A DNA stretch of 64,000 nt from Gemmatimonadales bacterium (GCA_009838765.1 VXQX01000080.1:107393-171392); one strand, 5' to 3'. Numbered from the stretch's first letter, positions 17,786 to 26,592 are shown. Numbers and translations are program-made. Notes: generated from the sequence alone by a model not told the origin.

Positions 17786-18423
17786 TGCTGCTCTCCGGCG
17801 CGGCTCTGCCGCCTGCGCCGCCCGCCGGGGCGACCCTCTCCGGTGCCGTACTGGTCCAGGATGACGCACCCCTCGAAGGCGCCGGGGATGATCCGGTATC
17901 CGAGCGACCGCAAGCCGACCTGCGAGGTGAAGTAGCCGGCGAGCGTGAAGCGCTTCATGTCGTAGAAGAACGTCTGCCGCTCGTCTTCATCCGGATCCCG
18001 GCGGCGGCGGTCGAGCTCCGCGTCCAGCCGCGCCACGAGTTCCGTCTGCTGAGCCGGGCTGCAGTCGGCGAAGTCGGCGCCGTGGGCCGCCCGGGCAATC
18101 GGGTCCATCTCGTCCAGGCCGGCCAGGAAACGGTCGCGGTCCGACGCGTCCAGCCAACCGCTCAGGAGGGCATCGACGAATGCGGTAACGCCCGCCTCGC
18201 TCGCGCCGGGCGTGTCGGTCCTGGGGATGATGACCTCGGCGAGCGCCGTCACTGTCCGCGCCTGCGCGGGCGTGAGCGTCGCGGGCGGCGCGCCGCCGAC
18301 CGGGCCGGCCGCCGACCGGATGCGCTGCCCGAGCGCCAGGGCCTCCGCCACCGCACTCCCCGGCGCCAGCAGCGGCGCGCCCGCGGCCACACCGATGATT
18401 TCGAGAGCCCTGCGCCGTCTCAC
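17782..18423 (-). CDS. Gluconate 2-dehydrogenase subunit 3-like protein
   Basis: A 213-residue small subunit. A twin-arginine-like start (VRRRRALEIIGVAAGAPLL) precedes a helical domain with TLAEVIIPRTDTPGA-type features (LAEVIIPRTDTPGASEAGV) and a C-terminal FTLAGYFTSQVGLRSLGY segment typical of the family. It accompanies GMC dehydrogenases and helps their export and maturation. GTG 18423 has a GGGAGG site 8 nt upstream; the longer frame to 18615 overlaps the divergent promoter. It is coupled by GTGA to the GMC gene. Confidence 0.85.
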   Translation of the reverse strand: MRRRRALEIIGVAAGAPLLAPGSAVAEALALGQRIRSAAGPVGGAPPATLTPAQARTVTALAEVIIPRTDTPGASEAGVTAFVDALLSGWLDASDRDRFLAGLDEMDPIARAAHGADFADCSPAQQTELVARLDAELDRRRRDPDEDERQTFFYDMKRFTLAGYFTSQVGLRSLGYRIIPGAFEGCVILDQYGTGEGRPGGRRRRQSRAGEQQ

Positions 18424-18556
18424 AGTCGGTCCTCCCGGCCCGCATCGACGCGCGCGGACGGCGGAGGCGCCACCGCGCCCCGCATAATAGGCCCGGCAGC
18501 CCGCGGCAAAAGCCCCGCGGTTCGACGCCGACCGGGACGCGCGACATATTGCGCCC

Positions 18557-19453
18557 ATGGACAGACGAAAATTCGTGCAGAACTCGCTCGGAGCCGGACT
18601 CCTCCTCGCCGGCACCGGACATGCGGCGCCCGCCGCGGCCCGAACACTCCCCGAGGCCCGGACGCTCCACGAGGCCCGGACGCTCCCCGAGGCCTGGGGG
18701 CTCCAACTCTACACGGTGCGCTCACTGATGGCGCGCGATGTCGAGCGAACGCTGGCGTCCGTCGCCCGCATCGGCTACGGCGAGGTGGAGTTCGCCGGCT
18801 ACTTCGGCCGCTCGCCAACCGAGATCAGGACCGCGCTGGAAGCCGAAGGCCTCGCGGCCCCCGCGGCCCACCTGTCGCTCGAGGAACTCCGGTCGAGCTT
18901 CGAGGAGGCCGTCGACGCGGCCGCCGAGATCGGACACCGCTACCTCGTCCTCCCCTACCTGGCGGGTCCGGAGCGGCCGGGAAACGACGGCGCCACGGGG
19001 TCGGCCCTCGTGGACGGATACCGCCGCCTCGCGGACGAATTCAACGAGCTCGGGACGCGGTGCGGCGAGGCCGGACTCATCTTCGGCTACCACAACCACG
19101 ACTTCGAACTCGAGGAGGTAAACGGCCTACGTCTCCTGGACGTCATGATCGAGAACACGGACCCCGAACTCGTCACCTACGAGGTCGATTTCTACTGGCT
19201 CGTGCACGCCGGCGCCGACCCGTTCGACTATTTCAGCCGGTATCCCGGCCGCTTTCAACTCTGCCACGTGAAGGACCGCACGGAAGATGGCGGGATGGCA
19301 GACGTGGGCGCCGGCATCATCGACTTCGCGGCGATCTTCGAACGCTCGGACGATGCGGGGCTCATCCACTACTTCGTCGAACACGATGCGCCCGCCGACC
19401 CGATGGGGTCGGTACGCGCGAGCTTCGAGCACCTCGACGCGCTCGATGACTGA
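18557..19453 (+). CDS. Tat-exported sugar phosphate isomerase/epimerase-like TIM barrel
   Basis: A 298-residue xylose-isomerase-like TIM barrel (AP endonuclease 2 superfamily). It has a Tat signal (MDRRKFVQNSLGAGLLLAG), then WGLQLYTVRSLM, AHLSLEELR, GYHNHDFEL, a VTYEVDFYWLVHAGADP metal-site strand and HVKDRT, with Asp/His/Glu ligands in the usual places. A spacer between signal and barrel carries three 18-bp direct repeats at 18641-18694 (6-residue unit TLPEAR). It is divergent from the GMC operon and overlaps the next barrel gene, suggesting keto-sugar or inositol-like catabolism outside the cytoplasm. Confidence 0.87.
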   Translation: MDRRKFVQNSLGAGLLLAGTGHAAPAAARTLPEARTLHEARTLPEAWGLQLYTVRSLMARDVERTLASVARIGYGEVEFAGYFGRSPTEIRTALEAEGLAAPAAHLSLEELRSSFEEAVDAAAEIGHRYLVLPYLAGPERPGNDGATGSALVDGYRRLADEFNELGTRCGEAGLIFGYHNHDFELEEVNGLRLLDVMIENTDPELVTYEVDFYWLVHAGADPFDYFSRYPGRFQLCHVKDRTEDGGMADVGAGIIDFAAIFERSDDAGLIHYFVEHDAPADPMGSVRASFEHLDALDD

Positions 19454-20345
19454 TCCGGCCCCGCCCGGGGACAGGAAGCCGGTCAGCCGCCGCGACGCCC
19501 TGCGGGCAACCGGCGCCGCCTCGCTCGGCCTGCTCATCGGCGGCACGGCGAACTCCGCGTCGGCGCACTACCGCCGGTCCGCCAACGCCATCACGCAGTC
19601 CGTGGCGCGCTGGTGCTTCGCGGAGATCCCCCTCGCCCCCTTCTGCCGGGGCGTGGCCGACATGGGCCTCACCGCGATGGATCTGCTCACGGTCGAGGAG
19701 TGGCCGGTCGCGCTCGACCACGGCCTCACGGTCTCGTGCGGCGACGTGGCGGCCGGGACGATCGAGGACGGTCTCAACGAGACACGGAACCACGCCGGCA
19801 TCATCGAGGCCTTCGAACGCCACATCCCGCACGCCGCGCGCGTCTCGGTCCCCAACGTCATCTGCTTCTTCGGCAACCGCCGCGGCATGGAAGACCGCGT
19901 CGGCATCGAGAACTCCATCCGCTGCCTCGAAGCGTGCGCCCCGATCGCCGAGTCCGAGGGCGTGACAATCCTCGTCGAGGTCCTCAACTCGAAGCCGGGC
20001 GGACACGTCGACTACATCGGCGACCGCATGGACTATGCCCTCGAGATCATCCGCGCCATCGACTCGCCGCGCGTGAAGATCCTCTACGATATCTATCACA
20101 TGCAGATCATGGAGGGGGACATCATCCGGACGCTGACGGACGCGAGCCCCTGGATCGGCCACTACCACACCGCCGGCGTCCCGCGGCGGGCCGAGATCGA
20201 CGGCACGCAGGAACTGAACTACCCCCCGATCGTGCGGGCGATCGCGGACACGGGCTTCGAGGGCTTCATGGCCCACGAGTTCATCCCGCGGAGCGGCGAC
20301 CCCCTGCGCTCGCTGCGCGAAGCTGTGGAGCTGTGCGCCGTCTAG
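19446..20345 (+). CDS. Hydroxypyruvate-isomerase-like TIM barrel, Tat-exported
   Basis: A 299-residue second xylose-isomerase-like barrel with its own Tat signal (SRRDALRATGAASLGLLIGG). Motifs resemble hydroxypyruvate isomerase / 3-keto-sugar epimerase relatives: ILVEVLNSK, VKILYDIYHMQIMEG with metal-ligand Asp and His, GHYHTAGVPRR and FMAHEFIP. The ATG lies inside the end of the preceding gene (ATGACTGA), so the two barrels are co-translated. Cytosolic relatives lack the signal, so export is a notable departure. Precise reaction unknown. Confidence 0.86.
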   Translation: MTDPAPPGDRKPVSRRDALRATGAASLGLLIGGTANSASAHYRRSANAITQSVARWCFAEIPLAPFCRGVADMGLTAMDLLTVEEWPVALDHGLTVSCGDVAAGTIEDGLNETRNHAGIIEAFERHIPHAARVSVPNVICFFGNRRGMEDRVGIENSIRCLEACAPIAESEGVTILVEVLNSKPGGHVDYIGDRMDYALEIIRAIDSPRVKILYDIYHMQIMEGDIIRTLTDASPWIGHYHTAGVPRRAEIDGTQELNYPPIVRAIADTGFEGFMAHEFIPRSGDPLRSLREAVELCAV

Positions 20346-20489
20346 CGAGTACGGTGATGACTGGTGGCATGACTTAACGAACCCCCGGATGCACGGTTGG
20401 GTTCCGAGGTGTGATGGACCCTCCGAAATCCCCACCTTACTCGTCGGTCTCGTCGATCCCTCCGATCCGGTGACCGACCGTCGCGGCAC

Positions 20490-21860
20490 CTACACGGGGC
20501 CGCCGAGGCCGCCCGCAGCCGCCTCCGCCCGACGGACGGCCGGCCTCCGGGCCAGGACGGCCTGCTTCCTTCCCAGCCACAGCGCGGTCAGGAGCCACAG
20601 TCCGGCGAGCGGGACCATGGTCAGCGCGAGCGCGGAGCTTCCCAGTCCCAGCGCGCGCAGTCCGGCGAACGACCACACCCCGATCTGGTCGCCCGCCCGG
20701 TAGACGAACAGGTCGTTGAAGTTCTTCGCCTTGTACTTGTCCCGGCGCGGAAGGACGGTGTAGAGCACCTCCCGCGTCGGCACCGCAAGCGCGAAGTTCC
20801 CCGCCCTCCGCAGCACTTGGAACACCACGAACACCGCGAAGACCGGCGCCGCGCCCAGCGCCAGGAAACCGAGGACGCTGAGCACGGGCAGTACCCCGAG
20901 CGCGAGGCGCACGCCGAGCCACTTCAGGATGCGGCCCGTCAGAAAGAGCTGAGTAAAAAGCGTGAGGATGTTCACCGAGAGGTCGATGCGCGCGAAGACC
21001 GAGGTGCGCTCCGCACCGGTCGCGAAGGTGCGCGAGACGATGTCCGCCTGGATGTTGTAGAGGAAGGTGGAGCCGATCGTAAACAGCAGCATGAAGGCGC
21101 CGATTCCGAGCAGATAGGGCGACGCCAGCACCCGCCGGATCCCCTCCAGCGCCGAACCCCCGATCACGTCGTCCGCCTCTCCGCCGCCACGCGGACCGGC
21201 CGCCGCACCCTCGGCCGCCACCGGGGAGGCTGCGCAGCGCGAATCGAGTGCCTTGAGGCAGACGACCGCGCCCTCGAGCAGCAGCACCGAGAACAGGAGG
21301 AGCGTCGCGGGCGACAGGAACCCGACCAGAAAGGCCGTGATCGCGGACCCCACGATCCCCCCCACGGTGCCGCCGACTCCGATGAGGCCGAACAGGCGGC
21401 GGCTCTGGCGCTCGCGGAAGATGTCGGTCATGAACGACCAGAAGACGGAGACCACGAACAGGTTGAAGACGCTGATCCAGACGAAGAAAGTGCGGCCGAT
21501 CCACACCGATGCGGCGCCTTCGTCCACGACCCTCAGCAGCACGAAGTAGACGACCAGGTTCAGCATGAAAAACCGGTACGTGAGCGTCACGAACCGCCGG
21601 CGGGTCCACCGCGACACGACCGCGGCGAAGATCGGGTGCACGACAAGCATGGCCGTCAGCGTACCCGTGAAGAGCCAGGGGATGTTCTCGACCCCGCCCG
21701 CCACCGCCATCTCCTCGCGGATGGGCCGGATCACGTAGTATGCCGACAGGAGGAAGAAGAAGTAGAGGGCCGACAGGAGCACGAGCCGGGCCTCTTCCGG
21801 GCGGGCACCCGTCAGCCGCTCAGCGAACGTGCGCGGCTCGCTCTCCGGGGGCGGGGTCAT
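20490..21860 (-). CDS. ATP/ADP-translocase-like (Npt family / MFS-type) membrane protein
   Basis: A 456-residue protein with about 10-12 hydrophobic segments. The first helix SALYFFFLLSAYYVIRPIREEMAV, a TRRRFVTLTYRFF loop and a mid-protein FVVSVFWSFMTDIF helix resemble the nucleotide-transporter (TLC/Npt) superfamily seen outside intracellular bacteria and often annotated simply as MFS transporters. A poorly conserved linker rich in Ala and Gly lies near residues 215-235. Substrate is unknown. It is divergent from a paralogue with the same fold, about 65 bp apart, which implies shared promoter DNA. Confidence 0.75.
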   Translation of the reverse strand: MTPPPESEPRTFAERLTGARPEEARLVLLSALYFFFLLSAYYVIRPIREEMAVAGGVENIPWLFTGTLTAMLVVHPIFAAVVSRWTRRRFVTLTYRFFMLNLVVYFVLLRVVDEGAASVWIGRTFFVWISVFNLFVVSVFWSFMTDIFRERQSRRLFGLIGVGGTVGGIVGSAITAFLVGFLSPATLLLFSVLLLEGAVVCLKALDSRCAASPVAAEGAAAGPRGGGEADDVIGGSALEGIRRVLASPYLLGIGAFMLLFTIGSTFLYNIQADIVSRTFATGAERTSVFARIDLSVNILTLFTQLFLTGRILKWLGVRLALGVLPVLSVLGFLALGAAPVFAVFVVFQVLRRAGNFALAVPTREVLYTVLPRRDKYKAKNFNDLFVYRAGDQIGVWSFAGLRALGLGSSALALTMVPLAGLWLLTALWLGRKQAVLARRPAVRRAEAAAGGLGGPV

Positions 21861-21924
21861 CCGTTGCTCTGCTTGCCGGTCGATGGAAAAAGGGATTCTC
21901 TTCAGAGGGTCCCGGAACCTAACG

Positions 21925-23358
21925 GTGAGAGCGAACGTGGCCAGCTTCCTGCAATCTGTCGTCGGCGCCGCCCGGCGGATCCTCAACATGAGGCGGGGCG
22001 AATTCAGCCTCGCATTGCTGTCCGCGCTCTTCTTCTTCCTCGTCCTCTGCGGCTACTTCTTCCTCCGCCCCGTGCGGGAGGCGATGGGGGTCGCCCGCGG
22101 GATGGACGACCTGCGCTGGCTGTTCGCCTTGACATCGGTGGCCTCCCTGTTCGTGGTCCTCGTCTTCGGGGGCGTCGTCGCGCGGACGAACCGGCGGCGC
22201 TTCATCCCGATCGCGTACCTGTTCGTCATCGCCTGCCTGATCGGCTTCGCGACGCTGCTGATCCAGGACGTGCGCGCAGGCGGCGGCCTCATCGGCACCG
22301 ACGCGGAGACCGGCCTCGCACGGGGCGTCGGCTACACGTTCTACGTGTGGCTGAGCGTCATCAACCTCTTCTCGACCAGCGTGTTCTGGGCCTTCATGGT
22401 CGACGTGTTCGACGTCGACCAGGGGAAGAGGATGTTCCCGTTCATCGGGATCGGGGGCACGCTGGGAGCGCTCGCCGGGGGACGCGGCGCGAGCTTCGTC
22501 AGCGGACTCACCGAGAGTCCGTACCTGCCCGCCGGTCTTATGCTCGTCGGAGCCGGCTGCTTCGCGATCGCGATCGCCGTCATGCTCATCCTCGACCGCA
22601 GGGCCGGGGCGTCGGACCTCTCCCGGCTCGGCGCGGGCTCGGCGGCCGGACCCGTAGCGGCGGACGGCGGGGCCACGGACGGCGGCGGGGCGTCGGAAAC
22701 CGAACCCCGGCGGCGAGGCGATGGGGGCACGCGGATCGGAGGCGGGGCGCTGGAGGGGCTGCGGGCCGTGTTCACCTCGCCTTACCTGCTCGGCGTCGGC
22801 CTCTGGGTCGTGTTCATGGCGATCTCGAACACGCTGATATACTTCACCCAGGCGAACGTCATCCTCGAGGCCACCGACACCTTCAGTCAGCGCGTCGGGA
22901 GCTTCGCCGACTTCGACTCGCTGGCGCAGTTCGGGACCCTGCTGACGCAGATCTTCATCACGACCCACCTGATCCGGAAGCTGGGGGTCGGGTGGACGCT
23001 GGCCATCCTGCCGCTCGTCACCGTGCTCGGCTTCGTCGTGCTCGCCGTGTGGCCGATCTACGGGGTAATGATGATCTTCCAGGCCGTCCACCGCGCGACG
23101 CGGTACGCGATTTCGCGGCCCTCGCGCGAGACGCTGTTCTCGGTCGTGCCGCCCGCGGAGAAGTACAAGGGGAAGCCGATCGTGGATGTCTTCCTGTACC
23201 GGGGCGGCGACCTCGCAGGCGCCGGCATCGACAGCCTGTTCGCGATGCTCGGCCTCACGCTGGCGTGGGTCGCGATGTCCACGGCGCCGCTGGCCGGGAT
23301 GTGGATCGTCCTCTCCGTCGCGCTCGGGCGGGCCCAGGCACGGCGCGTGGATTCCTGA
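21925..23358 (+). CDS. ATP/ADP-translocase-like membrane protein, divergent paralogue
   Basis: A paralogue of the divergent neighbour: SALFFFLVLCGYFFLRPVREAM opening helix, TNRRRFIPIAYLF loop, FSTSVFWAFMVDVFDVDQGKRMF, a Gly/Ala/Asp-rich linker (about residues 235-275) and a C-terminal block with YKGKPIVDVFLYRGGD, equivalent to YKAKNFNDLFVYRAGD in its partner. The start is uncertain: GTG 21925 is chosen, with ATG 21883 and GTG 21937 as alternatives, giving about 477 residues. The downstream GDPD gene begins 8 nt later. Transport substrate unknown; nucleotide exchange is only a family-level guess. Confidence 0.75.
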   Translation: MRANVASFLQSVVGAARRILNMRRGEFSLALLSALFFFLVLCGYFFLRPVREAMGVARGMDDLRWLFALTSVASLFVVLVFGGVVARTNRRRFIPIAYLFVIACLIGFATLLIQDVRAGGGLIGTDAETGLARGVGYTFYVWLSVINLFSTSVFWAFMVDVFDVDQGKRMFPFIGIGGTLGALAGGRGASFVSGLTESPYLPAGLMLVGAGCFAIAIAVMLILDRRAGASDLSRLGAGSAAGPVAADGGATDGGGASETEPRRRGDGGTRIGGGALEGLRAVFTSPYLLGVGLWVVFMAISNTLIYFTQANVILEATDTFSQRVGSFADFDSLAQFGTLLTQIFITTHLIRKLGVGWTLAILPLVTVLGFVVLAVWPIYGVMMIFQAVHRATRYAISRPSRETLFSVVPPAEKYKGKPIVDVFLYRGGDLAGAGIDSLFAMLGLTLAWVAMSTAPLAGMWIVLSVALGRAQARRVDS

Positions 23359-23365
23359 GCCGCCG

Positions 23366-24190
23366 GTGCTGCCCGACGATCTGTTCGGTCCCGGTTCGCC
23401 GCTGCGGGTCATCGGCCACCGCGGGGCGGCGGCGTTCGCGCCCGAGAACACGCTCCCGTCCTTCGAGCACGCGGTGCGCGTGGGGGCCGACGCGGTCGAA
23501 CTCGACCTGCACCGGAGCGCGGACGGCCACCTCATGGTCATCCACGATCCGAGCCTCCCCCGCACCACCGACGGGACGGGGGAGGTCGAGGCGCTGACCC
23601 GGGACGAGCTGCGCCCCTTCGATGCCGGGTACCACTTCACGACGGACCACGGGAAGACCTTCGCCTTCCGGGGGAAGGGCGTCGGCATCCCCACCCTCGA
23701 AGAGGTGCTCGAGACAGTGGGAGACCTGCCGGTGATCGCCGAGATCAAGTCGGCGGCGGCGGGGCGCGAGCTGGGCGCGTGGCTGCAGCGGAGCGGAAAT
23801 CGCGCGGACCGGGAGCGGATCCTGGTCGGCGGCTTCGAGCGCAAGGAAGTGGAGCCCGCGAGCCGGCACGCGCGCTGGCACTGCGCCTACCAGGACGAAC
23901 TCCGTACGTACGTCCTGCTTGGAAAGGTTGGCCTCGGCCGGCGGTTCGCCCCCGCCGGCTGCGCGGCCGCCATGCTGCCGGAACGTCAGGGCGCGCTGCG
24001 CATCGTCACGCCGCGTTTCGTCCGGCGCGTCCACGCCGACGGCATGGGGGTTTTCGTGTGGACCGTGAACCACCCGGACGACATGCGGCGCCTCCTCGAC
24101 TGGGGCGTGGACGGACTCGTGAGCGACGCCCCGGGGCGCGCCCGCCGGATCCTGGACGAGAGGGAGGTGGGGAGAGATGCCGCAGCCTGA
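23366..24190 (+). CDS. Glycerophosphodiester phosphodiesterase
   Basis: A 274-residue GDPD-family TIM barrel. Signature residues are clear: VIGHRGAAAFAPENTLPSF with the catalytic His and the Glu of PENT, AVELDLHRSADGHLMVIHDPSL with the ExD metal pair and second His, TLEEVLETV, IAEIKS, and VFVWTVNH...LLDWGVDGLVSDAPG. It hydrolyses deacylated phospholipids to glycerol 3-phosphate and an alcohol. No signal peptide is seen, so it is probably cytoplasmic. The start is a GTG at 23366; no good Shine-Dalgarno is visible and translation may be coupled to the transporter ending at 23358. Confidence 0.88.
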   Translation: MLPDDLFGPGSPLRVIGHRGAAAFAPENTLPSFEHAVRVGADAVELDLHRSADGHLMVIHDPSLPRTTDGTGEVEALTRDELRPFDAGYHFTTDHGKTFAFRGKGVGIPTLEEVLETVGDLPVIAEIKSAAAGRELGAWLQRSGNRADRERILVGGFERKEVEPASRHARWHCAYQDELRTYVLLGKVGLGRRFAPAGCAAAMLPERQGALRIVTPRFVRRVHADGMGVFVWTVNHPDDMRRLLDWGVDGLVSDAPGRARRILDEREVGRDAAA

Positions 24191-25400
24191 GTCGCGGCCG
24201 CGGACGATCCTCCACGTGGACATGGACGCATTCTACGCCGCCGTCGAGGTGCGCGAGGACCCATCGCTGCGCGGCAAGCCGGTCATCATCGGATCCGCCC
24301 CGCGCAAGGGCCGCGGCCGGGGCGTCGTCTCGACGGCGAACTACGAGGCCCGGCGCTACGGGATCCACTCCGCGATGCCGATCTCGCAGGCGTGGCGCCG
24401 CTGCCCCGACGGCGTCTACGTGCGCCCGCGCATCGCCTTCTACGCGCAGATCTCCGGGCGCATCTTCGACATCTTCCGCTCCTTCACGGACCAGGTGGAG
24501 ACGCTCTCGCTTGACGAGGCCTTCCTCGACGTGACGGCGAGCCGGCGGCTGTTCGGCACGGGACCGGAGATCGCGACCCGCATCCGGCGGCGGATCGCCG
24601 AGGAGGAGCGGCTCACGGCCTCCGTCGGCGTAGCCCCGAACAAGTACGTGGCGAAGGTGGCGAGCGACCTGAAGAAACCGGACGCGCTCGTCGTGGTGCC
24701 GCCGGGGACCGAACGCGAGTTTCTGGCGCCGCTCTCCGTCTCCCGGCTCTGGGGGGCGGGGCCGAAGGTCCAGGCCCGGCTCGCCCGGCTCGGCTTCAGG
24801 AGGATCGGGGACGTGGCGCGCAACAAACCCGAGTTCCTCGAGGCGTCGCTGGGCCGCAAGCTGGGGCGGCGGCTGCACGAACTCGCGAACGGCCTCGACG
24901 TGCGGCGCGTCGACCCCAGGCCGGGGCGGAAGTCGCTCGGCAAGGAAGTTACCTTCCCGCAGGACGTTGAGGACCGCGCCCGCGTGGAGCGTACGCTGCT
25001 CGCCCTCTGCGAGGGGGTCGGACGGTCGCTGCGGAGGAAGGGGATCGCGGGGCGCACGGTGCAGTTGAAGCTGCGCTGGGACGGCTTCGAGACGCACACG
25101 CGCCAGCGGACGCTCGAACGGCCGGCGGACGTGACGGAAGCCATCTGGCCCGTCGCGCGAGAGCTGTTCCGGGAGGCCGACGACCCCCGCCGCCTGGTCC
25201 GGCTCATCGGGGTCAGCCTCTCCGGCTTCGACCATCCGGAGGGCGAGCAGCTCGGACTCCTCGGCGACGACGACCCGGCCACTTCCGGCGGGGAGAGCCG
25301 GCGCGAACTGGCGAAGACGATGGACGCCGTGGCGGACCGGTTCGGCCACGACGCACTGAAGCGGGCCGCCCTCCTCGATTCCAACGTGCGGGGCATGTAG
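24177..25400 (+). CDS. dinB: DNA polymerase IV (Y-family translesion polymerase)
   Basis: A 407-residue Y-family polymerase. The catalytic acids are in ILHVDMDAFYAAVE (start) and TLSLDEAFLDV (about residues 105-115). The finger segment carries VVSTANYEARRYGI and AMPISQA, helix-hairpin-helix motifs follow (RLWGAGPKVQARLARLGF), and a little-finger domain runs to about residue 340, with a C-terminal tail containing QLGLLG, similar to the QLxLF beta-clamp-binding peptide. The ATG at 24177 has a GGAGG site and overlaps the GDPD gene by 14 nt. It performs error-prone lesion bypass, often SOS-regulated, though no LexA box was found here. Confidence 0.93.
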   Translation: MPQPESRPRTILHVDMDAFYAAVEVREDPSLRGKPVIIGSAPRKGRGRGVVSTANYEARRYGIHSAMPISQAWRRCPDGVYVRPRIAFYAQISGRIFDIFRSFTDQVETLSLDEAFLDVTASRRLFGTGPEIATRIRRRIAEEERLTASVGVAPNKYVAKVASDLKKPDALVVVPPGTEREFLAPLSVSRLWGAGPKVQARLARLGFRRIGDVARNKPEFLEASLGRKLGRRLHELANGLDVRRVDPRPGRKSLGKEVTFPQDVEDRARVERTLLALCEGVGRSLRRKGIAGRTVQLKLRWDGFETHTRQRTLERPADVTEAIWPVARELFREADDPRRLVRLIGVSLSGFDHPEGEQLGLLGDDDPATSGGESRRELAKTMDAVADRFGHDALKRAALLDSNVRGM

Positions 25401-25436
25401 CGAGGCCACATAGCGAGGGCGCATAGCGAGGCACAC
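25398..25436. repeat. Three 13-bp tandem repeats after dinB
   Basis: Three copies of TAGCGAGG(C/G)nnCA-type units fill 25398-25410, 25411-25423 and 25424-25436. The first copy begins with the dinB stop codon TAG. The array occupies almost the whole gap before the next ATG at 25441, so it would be in the leader of that gene. Confidence 0.7.
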
Positions 25437-25440
25437 GATC

Positions 25441-25959
25441 ATGCAGGTATTTCCGATTCCGCCGGCCTCCGGGCGCGGCATCCTCTGGTTCTTCATCATC
25501 ATCATCGTCGTCCTCATCGGCGTGACGCTCATGCTGGGCTGGGCGGCGTGGTCCACGAGGAACAGCCGGGCCGAAGTCTCGCCGGCGGGCCTGAAGCTGG
25601 TGGGTGACCTGTGGGGCCGGACGATTCCGCTCGACCGGCTCGAACTCGACGAGGCCCGGATCGTGGACCTGCGCGGCGAACCCGATCTCGTCCCGCGCCG
25701 GCGCACCATGGGGACGGCGCTCGGCGGCTACTCCGCGGGGTGGTTCCGGCTTCGCGGCGGGAAGAGGGCTCTACTCTACCTCACGGACCGGCAGCGGGTG
25801 GTGTACATTCCCACGCTCGACGGGTACTCGCTCCTCCTGAGCCAGAGCGACCCCCGGCGCTTTCTGGACGCGCTGCATGAGACGGCCGGCGCGACGGCCG
25901 GCGGCCCGGGCGGCGGCGGGGACGGCGACGCGGCCGACAACACCACCGGAGGAGAGTGA
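25441..25959 (+). CDS. Membrane-anchored bacterial PH-domain-like protein
   Basis: A 172-residue protein with one strong transmembrane helix (ILWFFIIIIVVLIGVTLMLGW, residues about 14-34) followed by a small beta-rich domain resembling bacterial PH-like (bPH_5-type) domains: LVGDLWGRTIPLDRLEL, ARIVDLRG, YSAGWFRLRGGKRALLYLTD, and SQSDPRRFLDAL. The C-terminal tail is Gly/Asp-rich. The PH domain would sit on the cytoplasmic or periplasmic face; function unknown. It precedes the HD-domain gene by 6 nt and probably shares its transcript. Confidence 0.7.
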   Translation: MQVFPIPPASGRGILWFFIIIIVVLIGVTLMLGWAAWSTRNSRAEVSPAGLKLVGDLWGRTIPLDRLELDEARIVDLRGEPDLVPRRRTMGTALGGYSAGWFRLRGGKRALLYLTDRQRVVYIPTLDGYSLLLSQSDPRRFLDALHETAGATAGGPGGGGDGDAADNTTGGE

Positions 25960-25965
25960 CGACGG

Positions 25966-26553
25966 ATGCTCCCGACACGGAACGAGGCGCTCGCGATCGT
26001 CCACGAATACACCGAGAGTCCCGGGCTCCGGCGCCACATGCTGGCGGTCGAGGCCGCCATGCGCGCCTACGCGCGGAAGTACGGCGAGGACGAGGACCGC
26101 TGGGGCGTGGCGGGGCTGCTGCACGACTTCGACTACGAGCGCTGGCCCAACCACGATCACGCGCCCGATTCGGAGCACCCCTCGACCGGGGTCGCCATCC
26201 TCCGCGAGCGGGGGGTGGACGAGGATGTCCTTGAGACGATCATGGCGCACGCGGACTACACGGCGGTCGAAGCGACGACGCGGATGTCGAAGACGCTCCG
26301 GGCGGTGGACGAACTCACGGGCTTCATCACCGCCTGCGCGCTGGTGCGGCCGACGCGGCTCGCCGGCATGAAGACCCGGTCCGTGCGAAAGAAGATGAAG
26401 GACAAGGCGTTCGCCGCCGCGATCAGCCGCGACGAAATGCTTGAGAATTGCACCGAACTCGGCGAAGACATGGGCGAGCACATCGCCTTCGTCATCGCCG
26501 CCATGCAGCTTGCGGCGGAAGATCTCGGCCTGAACGGGCCGGCCCCGAGCTGA
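25966..26553 (+). CDS. HD-domain metal-dependent phosphohydrolase-like protein
   Basis: A 195-residue HD-superfamily protein. Metal-binding positions expected of the family are present: H24 (LRRHMLAVE), the H53-D54 pair (GLLHDFDYERWP) and H in IMAHADY with the following helix. Proteins of this length (HDIG-type) act on nucleotides or similar phosphoesters, but the substrate is unknown. The start has a GGAGGAG site in the preceding gap. A small NSS-transporter-subunit-like gene follows after 39 nt. Confidence 0.83.
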   Translation: MLPTRNEALAIVHEYTESPGLRRHMLAVEAAMRAYARKYGEDEDRWGVAGLLHDFDYERWPNHDHAPDSEHPSTGVAILRERGVDEDVLETIMAHADYTAVEATTRMSKTLRAVDELTGFITACALVRPTRLAGMKTRSVRKKMKDKAFAAAISRDEMLENCTELGEDMGEHIAFVIAAMQLAAEDLGLNGPAPS

Positions 26554-26592
26554 ACCCGTGCAAACCGGCGCCCGATTTGGAGGTACTCGAGC

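Noticed and set aside
20490..23358. Translocase-like genes as proof of an intracellular energy parasite
   Set aside because: Relatives occur widely in free-living bacteria and the window has full biosynthetic genes (carB, argG, argH, trpE).
20817..23597. 926-residue ORF across the divergent transporters
   Set aside because: Spans both genes and the promoter between them with low-complexity Arg/Gly/Asp content.
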